Source: Planctomycetaceae bacterium
Lineage (GTDB): Bacteria > Planctomycetota > Planctomycetia > Pirellulales > Thermoguttaceae
DNA: 7,700 bases
Reading direction: 5' to 3'
Assembly (NCBI GenBank): GCA_031282385.1
Contig: JAITDV010000525.1
Coordinates: 1 to 7,700, forward strand
Made by a program: the position numbers and the translations under genes. This document shows positions 7,214 to 7,700 of the stretch, one piece after another. How positions within the stretch are numbered: the stretch's first letter is position 1; each line of letters opens with the position of its first letter. The notes beneath the pieces are model-generated. The model ran no database searches, had not been told where the DNA came from, and saw nothing but the letters and a program-made list of their open reading frames with translations.

Positions 7214-7254
7214 GTATCATTTCACACAATTCTTACATTTGCGTGAAATGATAC
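7214..7254. repeat. Perfect 12-bp inverted repeat
   Basis: GTATCATTTCAC at 7214-7225 pairs perfectly with GTGAAATGATAC at 7243-7254, with a 17-base loop. No T-run follows on either strand, so it is not a typical terminator. It could be a regulator binding site or an RNA hairpin in the 3' end of the efp message. Its right arm runs into the pentanucleotide array. Confidence 0.65.
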
Positions 7255-7287
7255 AATACAATACAATACAATACAATACAATACAAT
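7251..7287. repeat. ATACA pentanucleotide tandem array, 7.4 copies
   Basis: Seven perfect copies of ATACA and two further bases form an uninterrupted microsatellite, starting 35 bp beyond the efp stop. Arrays of this kind change length by slipped-strand mispairing. It lies about 130-165 bp upstream of the proposed promoter of the giant gene, too far to alter minus-10/minus-35 spacing, though it could move an upstream site or change transcript stability. Confidence 0.85.
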
Positions 7288-7321
7288 TTGTACTATTAGC
7301 AAATATGCTTTTTGTTTTGTG

Positions 7322-7700
7322 TTATTCTTTGACACGTTCAATGTATTCACCAGTACGGGTATCAACTTTGATCAATTCGCCGGCTTCTACGAAATTTGGT
7401 ACTAATATTTCTGCACCTGTGTCAACTTTAGCGGGTTTTGTAACATTTGTTGCGGTGTTTCCGCGTACTCCCGGTTCAGTGTATTCCACTTTCAAAATGA
7501 CATGATTTGGAGGTGTTACTCCAAGCGGATTGTTATCGTGCAAAAGCATTTTGCAAAGCATACCTTCTTTGAGATATTTCCATGCTTCGTCAACTACATC
7601 TTTATGAACTTCGTATTGTTCGTAAGAAATATTGTCCATGAATACGAATTTATATTTTTCTTTGTACAAGTATTGTGCGTCAATTTCTTCAATATCTGCG
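7322..7700 (-). CDS. efp: Elongation factor P, C-terminal part (cut by window edge)
   Basis: EF-P binds the ribosome between the P and E sites and relieves stalling at consecutive prolines. The 125 visible codons correspond to about residues 62-186 of a protein usually near 187 residues long, so they cover the second and third OB-fold domains. Diagnostic stretches are QYLYKEKYKFVFMD, VTPPNHVILKV, the family signature KPAKVDTGAEILVP with its following Gly, and the C-terminus KVDTRTGEYIERV. The frame stays open to the right edge; the in-frame TTG at 7669 is inside the gene and is not the start. The N-terminal domain with the modifiable lysine or arginine tip lies outside the window, so the modification pathway cannot be told. 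The neighbouring 1333-residue protein has several Pro-rich stretches, but any link is only speculation. Confidence 0.95.
   Translation of the reverse strand, partial: ADIEEIDAQYLYKEKYKFVFMDNISYEQYEVHKDVVDEAWKYLKEGMLCKMLLHDNNPLGVTPPNHVILKVEYTEPGVRGNTATNVTKPAKVDTGAEILVPNFVEAGELIKVDTRTGEYIERVKE

Noticed and set aside
7239..7505. Plus-strand open frame starting beside the ATACA array
   Set aside because: It is made of the microsatellite and the antisense of efp, whose protein match is unmistakable.
7667..7669. TTG as start codon of a short 115-residue protein
   Set aside because: The upstream codons continue the EF-P sequence (DAQYLYKEK) to the window edge, so this is an internal Leu codon.

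Overview
The window is AT-rich bacterial DNA with all recognisable genes on the minus strand. The most secure marker is the C-terminal two thirds of elongation factor P at the right edge, which is clearly bacterial. The big secreted or membrane protein, the BatA-like VWA protein and the weak or absent Shine-Dalgarno sites of some genes would fit a low-GC member of the Planctomycetota. That lineage guess rests on general impression and is low confidence.

Layout, reading right to left in the direction of transcription. (1) 7700-7322: efp, cut by the window edge. (2) 7321-7058: a 264-bp spacer that holds a 7.4-copy ATACA pentanucleotide array, a perfect 12-bp inverted repeat, a terminator-like hairpin and a promoter-like element inside a 32-bp repeat. 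(3) 7057-3056: a 1333-residue protein with a signal peptide, a Pro/Asn-rich linker, a very long beta-rich extracytoplasmic region and three C-terminal membrane helices; I do not recognise its family. (4) 3055-2917: a spacer with a good promoter-like sequence and ribosome binding site. (5) 2916-1864: a BatA-type von Willebrand factor A protein. (6) 1846-374: an HD-domain phosphohydrolase 17 bp behind batA, so very probably co-transcribed with it. (7) 373-1: a gene-free stretch dominated by a composite palindrome of about 220 bp and a second copy of the 32-bp repeat.

How the parts may work together: the VWA protein is anchored in the membrane with its metal-binding domain flanked by helices, and the giant protein just upstream also ends in membrane helices with a huge exported part. 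They could act in the same envelope complex, but only gene order supports this. The HD protein looks like a cytoplasmic nucleotide phosphohydrolase with an unusual substitution near its metal site. No defence system, CRISPR array, transposase, tRNA or rRNA was found.

The most unexplained signals are non-coding. The 32-bp repeat occurs at both ends of the window in opposite orientation (28 of 32 matches). The left copy lies directly before the large palindrome, an arrangement compatible either with a dispersed mobile repeat or with a promoter in front of a structured RNA.
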